64,000 bases of DNA from Gammaproteobacteria bacterium (GTDB taxonomy: Bacteria; Pseudomonadota; Gammaproteobacteria; Steroidobacterales; Steroidobacteraceae). The notes beneath the pieces were generated by a model. That model ran no database searches. It worked only from the letters and a program-made list of their open reading frames with translations, and was not told where the DNA came from. Made by a program: the position numbers and the translations under genes. How positions within the stretch are numbered: position 1 is the first letter of the stretch; each line of letters begins with the position of its first letter. Location of the stretch: positions 18,100 through 82,099 of the forward strand of contig JAABQQ010000227.1 in NCBI GenBank assembly GCA_011391405.1, written 5' to 3'. Shown one piece after another: positions 60,014 through 64,000 of the stretch.

Positions 60014-60907
60014 TCAGCCCGCGTGCCGTGAATGTAATCGCCGCGCCTGGTCGCGCAACAACCGGCCGAAATTCTGCGTCTCGCAGAAGGTGTCGAGCGT
60101 GGCGAGGTCCGGCGGCAGGAGCCGCAACTCGCTCATGCGGCTGATCGGCAGCGGCATGTCGCACGCAATTGCCGTCAGTCGCCGCGACAACAGCGCGGTC
60201 TCGCGGTGTTCGCGCAGGCTCTCCGCGACGAACGTGGCATTGCGGAATTTGAGCTTGCCGACCTGGTCGATGCTGTCGAGCACGCCCTCGAGCGTGTGGA
60301 AGTGCTTGAGCAGCGTCTGCGCCGTCTTGCGGCCCACGCCCGGCACGCCCGGGATGTTGTCCACCGCGTCACCCATGAGCGCGAGGAAGTCGGCCATGCG
60401 CTCCGGCACCACGCCGAATCGCTCGGCAATGTCGTCGTAACCATAACGAACGTCGGCCACCGCGTCCCAGTACACATCGACGGATGAGAGAAGTTGCGTC
60501 AGGTCCTTGTCACGGCTGACGATCGTGACGGGCAGGCCAGCCGCACGCGCGCGCGTCGCCAGGGTCCCGATGATGTCGTCGGCCTCGTAGCGGGAGCTGC
60601 TGTACCGCGCCACGCCGAGCGCGGCGCAGATTTCCTGGCACAGCGTGAACTGCCGCTTCAGTTCGAGCGGTGCGGGTTCGCGGTTGGCCTTGTAGGCCGG
60701 ATAGATTTCGTTGCGATACCCCTGCTCAAGGCTTTCGTCGAACGCGACGGCGATGTGCCGTGGGGACTCCTTTTCGAGCAGTTCGGCGAGGAAGCGCGCG
60801 AAGCCGAGCACGGCGTTGACGGGATTGCCATCGCGATCAGCGACGTCGACAGGCACGGAAAACCAGGCGCGGAAAATAAAGACGCTGGCGTCGACGAGAT
60901 AGAGCAT
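60014..60907 (-). CDS. 5'-3' exonuclease / flap endonuclease (Xni-like)
   Basis: HIAVAFDESLEQGYRNEIYPAYKANREP, ALMGDAVDNIPGVPGVGRKTAQTLL. Confidence 0.94.
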   Translation of the reverse strand: MLYLVDASVFIFRAWFSVPVDVADRDGNPVNAVLGFARFLAELLEKESPRHIAVAFDESLEQGYRNEIYPAYKANREPAPLELKRQFTLCQEICAALGVARYSSSRYEADDIIGTLATRARAAGLPVTIVSRDKDLTQLLSSVDVYWDAVADVRYGYDDIAERFGVVPERMADFLALMGDAVDNIPGVPGVGRKTAQTLLKHFHTLEGVLDSIDQVGKLKFRNATFVAESLREHRETALLSRRLTAIACDMPLPISRMSELRLLPPDLATLDTFCETQNFGRLLRDQARRLHSRHAG

Positions 60908-60920
60908 CAGGCGGCGCGAC

Positions 60921-62018
60921 CTAGACGATCCACTCGGACTTCTGGCCCGGGAAGGCGTCGATGCCTTCGAGCAGCGTCGCCACCCAGCGATTCTCGTCCT
61001 CGGTCAGCTCGGGCCGCGCGATGTCGAACTGCAGGACGACCCGGGCCTGGTCACCGTCGTTCCAGGCCTCGTGGTCCATCGAGTCGTCGAACACCCAGGC
61101 ACGGCCTGCCTGCCACTCGCGCACGTCGTTACCGACACGCAGGCGGCACTTGCCCGGCGCGACCAGCGGCAGGTGAACCTGCAGGCGCGTGTTGGTCGGC
61201 CCGTTCCGTGGCGCGATATGCGTGCCCGGCGGCATGTGCGAGAACAGCACCGACGGCGAGTGGCCAGGGATTCGCGCAAGTGGCGTGTTGGCAAGTGCAG
61301 TCATGGTCTTCGGGCAACGCGCGGCGTTGGCCTCGTTCAGTTCGCCGTTCTGCCAGAGGTAGACGGCGTCGCCCGGCCCGACGGCCAGCCATTCCGCACG
61401 GATGTCGTCCGTCGCCGCCTCGACCGCATCGAGCCACGGGAAGTCCGCTCGATCGTAGAACTGCTTCTGCGGCAGCTGCGGGAAATAAAAATACCGCGGC
61501 TCCTGCAGGTAGACGCGCTTGCGCCCTACAAGGATGTCGACTGACTGGCCAAAGCGACTATTGGCCTGCGATTCGTCGAAGCCTCGCTCCCCGAGCCACG
61601 AACGCAAGTGATCTTCGTAGCGCTTCGCGAACTTCTCGCTGGCCTGCTGGACGCGGCGCAGCTCCTGCAGCAGGTCGGGCGACACCCTGTCGGGCGGCGG
61701 GGCTGACCGCAGTGCTGCGCGGTAATAGGCCGCCGCTGCCCGGGGGTCTCCCGCCTGCTCGAGACTGTCGCCTTTCATCACCAGCGCGCGCAGGTTGCGC
61801 GGGTCGAGCACGAGCACGCGGTCGACTGAGGCGCTCATCCCAGCCCAGTCCTGCAACGAGCGGCATGAGTACGCGAGCCCCAGCATGACGGCGACGTCGG
61901 CCTGCCCGGCCTGTGCCGCCTGCAGGAAAAGATCGCGTGCAGCACGGGCATCGCCGCGGCGGAGAGCATCTGCGGCAGCGCGCGCAAGCGCGGGGCCGTC
62001 GTTGAGGGGTGCATTCAT
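60921..62018 (-). CDS. Aspartyl/asparaginyl beta-hydroxylase with N-terminal TPR region
   Basis: TRLQVHLPLVAPGKCRLRVGNDVREWQAGRAWVFDDSMDHEAWNDGDQARVVLQFDI. Confidence 0.93.
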   Translation of the reverse strand: MNAPLNDGPALARAAADALRRGDARAARDLFLQAAQAGQADVAVMLGLAYSCRSLQDWAGMSASVDRVLVLDPRNLRALVMKGDSLEQAGDPRAAAAYYRAALRSAPPPDRVSPDLLQELRRVQQASEKFAKRYEDHLRSWLGERGFDESQANSRFGQSVDILVGRKRVYLQEPRYFYFPQLPQKQFYDRADFPWLDAVEAATDDIRAEWLAVGPGDAVYLWQNGELNEANAARCPKTMTALANTPLARIPGHSPSVLFSHMPPGTHIAPRNGPTNTRLQVHLPLVAPGKCRLRVGNDVREWQAGRAWVFDDSMDHEAWNDGDQARVVLQFDIARPELTEDENRWVATLLEGIDAFPGQKSEWIV

Positions 62019-62104
62019 GGTGTGCAAAGGATAAGAGATCGGGCGACCCGTTGGCAGGTTACTGCCCGACGACGCTGCGGGGCGACCCGTGCGAGGATTC
62101 GCTC

Positions 62105-62641
62105 ATGAGCAGCGCGTCCTGGCCCACGGCAGCCCATTTGTCGCCGGCAAACCTCGAAATCGTGCCGATCGGCCGGGCGCACCTCGCCGGCTTTCACGCA
62201 GCCGTCGACAGCGTCGCGAAGGAGCGACGCTACCTCGCCATGCTCGAGGCGCCGTCGTTCACACGCACGCGCCGGTTGGTACTCGACAGCCTGAAGGCGG
62301 GCGCGGTGCACGTGGTCGCGGTGGCCGCCGGCGAGGTGATTGGCTGGTGCGACCTGCGACCGAAAACCGCGCCCACCCTGCGGCACAGCGCGGTGCTGGG
62401 CATGGGGATCGTCGCGGCTTACCGCGGCCAGGGCATCGGGAGCCGCATGCTTGCAGCCACGCTCGAGTTGGCCTGGGCACGCGGCATCCGCAGGGCCGAA
62501 CTGAACGTGCGCTCGGACAACGCCCCGGCCATCGCGCTCTATCGACGGTTCGGCTTCGTCGACGAAGGCACCTGCCGTAACTACATCTGTATCGACGGCG
62601 TCGATTACGACGCGCTGCTGATGGCGCGGCTGGCACCGTGA
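62105..62641 (+). CDS. GNAT-family N-acetyltransferase
   Basis: LGMGIVAAYRGQGIGSRMLAATLELAWARGIRRAELNVRSDNAPAIALYRRFGF. Confidence 0.95.
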   Translation: MSSASWPTAAHLSPANLEIVPIGRAHLAGFHAAVDSVAKERRYLAMLEAPSFTRTRRLVLDSLKAGAVHVVAVAAGEVIGWCDLRPKTAPTLRHSAVLGMGIVAAYRGQGIGSRMLAATLELAWARGIRRAELNVRSDNAPAIALYRRFGFVDEGTCRNYICIDGVDYDALLMARLAP

Positions 62642-62827
62642 CCGCAACAGTGCACGGTTCGGTGCAGGTCACCTGGCCACGAGCGCTATAATCGTGCGTC
62701 CGGGGTTTGGCGCGAACGGGACCAAGCTCGTCTGCACCCCGTATCCCTCTGTTTATATTAGCTTTCAGTTGTGTCGTTACGACTGGCACGCAAGTTGCTC
62801 GTCGCTGGCGGAACGAATGGAACGGAC

Positions 62828-63739
62828 ATGGTTGCCCAGATCAGGACGCCGTCTTTACGGCTGCTGCGAACTTTTTGCGTGGCGGCTCGCCACTCGAGTT
62901 TCAAGGATGCGGCAGACCGCCTGTCGCTGACGCCCTCGGCCGTCAGCCACCAGGTCAGGGAACTCGAAGAACAACTCGGCGTCGCGCTGTTCCAGCGGCG
63001 AACGCGATCCGTCGTGCTGACACCCGTTGGCCGGCAACTGCTGGATGACCTCGAGCCGGCATTGGGTGCCCTGAGCACGGCCATCGAGCGAACGCGCAAC
63101 ACGTCCGGCGCCAGGCGCCAGCTGACGGTCGTGATGCCGCCGTTCTTCGCCAGTGAACTGTTCGCGCCACGCCTGCCCGACTTCCACGTCCACCATCCTG
63201 GCATCGACATCCAGGTCGACACGCGTGACCCGCGCCCCGGCCAGCACTCGGGTTTCTCGGATGTCTCGATCGTCCTGGCGGGTACCCTGCCCGACGACGT
63301 GGATGTCGAGTCCGTGCGTCTGATGCCCTTGCGGCTGGTGGCGGCGGCATCGCCGAAAGTCGCCCGTTCCATGGCCGGCAAGCTGGACGCCCGCTCGTTC
63401 GACGGCCAGACCCTGATCATGCATCGCAACTTCCGCAACGACGTCTGGGATCTGTGGCTCAACCAGGTCGGACTCGATCTGCGCCGGCTCGGCAGCGTGA
63501 TCGAATTCGACAACATGGTTGCCGTCACCCGCGCCGCGGAGCGGGATGGCGGGATCGCGCTGGTGCCCGCGATCGTCTGCCAGCCCTGGTTCGAACGTGG
63601 CGCGCTGGTGCACATCGCGGGCTTCGACCTGCAGGGGGATGAGGCGTATTACCTGGTGGTCCGGCGCGGTGATTTCGAACGCTCGGAAGTCCGCGCGCTG
63701 GTCGAATGGTCGATCGAACAATTCCAGGTTCCCGCCTAA
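62828..63739 (+). CDS. LysR-family transcriptional regulator
   Basis: LRTFCVAARHSSFKDAADRLSLTPSAVSHQVRELEEQLGVALFQRRTR. Confidence 0.95.
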   Translation: MVAQIRTPSLRLLRTFCVAARHSSFKDAADRLSLTPSAVSHQVRELEEQLGVALFQRRTRSVVLTPVGRQLLDDLEPALGALSTAIERTRNTSGARRQLTVVMPPFFASELFAPRLPDFHVHHPGIDIQVDTRDPRPGQHSGFSDVSIVLAGTLPDDVDVESVRLMPLRLVAAASPKVARSMAGKLDARSFDGQTLIMHRNFRNDVWDLWLNQVGLDLRRLGSVIEFDNMVAVTRAAERDGGIALVPAIVCQPWFERGALVHIAGFDLQGDEAYYLVVRRGDFERSEVRALVEWSIEQFQVPA

Positions 63740-63871
63740 CGGGGACGGCGGACGGTGACGTAAGGCCTGCGTCCATTGAGGGTGAAAAAAGGTCATTCAT
63801 CAGACGATGAAACTTCGTTTGTCGCACCGCAGCATCAGACGTAGTCTCAAACCCGTCCAGCGGCTTCACCA

Positions 63872-63983
63872 ATGTGGCCCTGGGGTGCACTCCCCCTGCT
63901 ACCCCCGCCACATGAACCCGCCGGAACTTGCCGGGTGGCCTGGGACGCACTCCCCCTGCTCCCCCAGGCCATCTCGGCAAGTT
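63872..63983. repeat. Two hairpin-forming repeats with conserved loop gcactccccctgct (family B)
   Basis: Cores at 63887-63900 and 63947-63960 (60-bp period) with different flanking inverted arms. Confidence 0.85.
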
Positions 63984-64000
63984 ATTTCTTCCGCGGACGG

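Noticed and set aside
63525-63980. 151-aa minus-strand ORF over the LysR 3' end and repeats
   Set aside because: Low-complexity Arg/Pro-rich translation overlapping a solid LysR gene and non-coding repeats.
63872-63983. CRISPR-like array from the two 60-bp-spaced repeats
   Set aside because: Only two short core copies with palindromic flanks and no cas genes; hairpin repeats are the better description.

Overview
GC-rich, densely coding bacterial chromosomal window, probably gammaproteobacterial (inferred from gene content only), with about 62 supported protein-coding genes. I recognised no rRNA, tRNA, CRISPR array, transposase or phage genes. Main blocks: a PII/ferredoxin/oxidoreductase region and a PHA synthase; a sulfatase operon; an ABC-2/HlyD/TetR export operon; a complete cbb3 oxidase locus (ccoNOQP, ccoG, a short fixH, ccoI, ccoS, TauE-like) followed by hsp20, a fixL/fixJ pair and a single-domain receiver; VIT1, CbpA/CbpM, TrxC and pyruvate carboxylase; tandem DUF885 paralogs; gabD, hemH, YceI/cytochrome b561; and a ydcSTUV-patD-like putrescine operon. 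The least explained signals are long palindromes at gene 3' ends. Two sets (about 10.9 kb and 58.9 kb; two copies at 63.9 kb) pair different stems with a conserved loop, and one at 31.3-31.5 kb is a perfect 59-bp-arm inverted repeat whose arms each hold two 26-bp tandem units. Other items: a DUF885 paralog that has lost its predicted metal-site residues, a degenerate FixT-like receiver beside fixLJ, a SYLF gene with an apparent internal deletion, an attC-like site downstream of an NTF2-like gene, and a ribbon-helix-helix ORF containing a palindrome.
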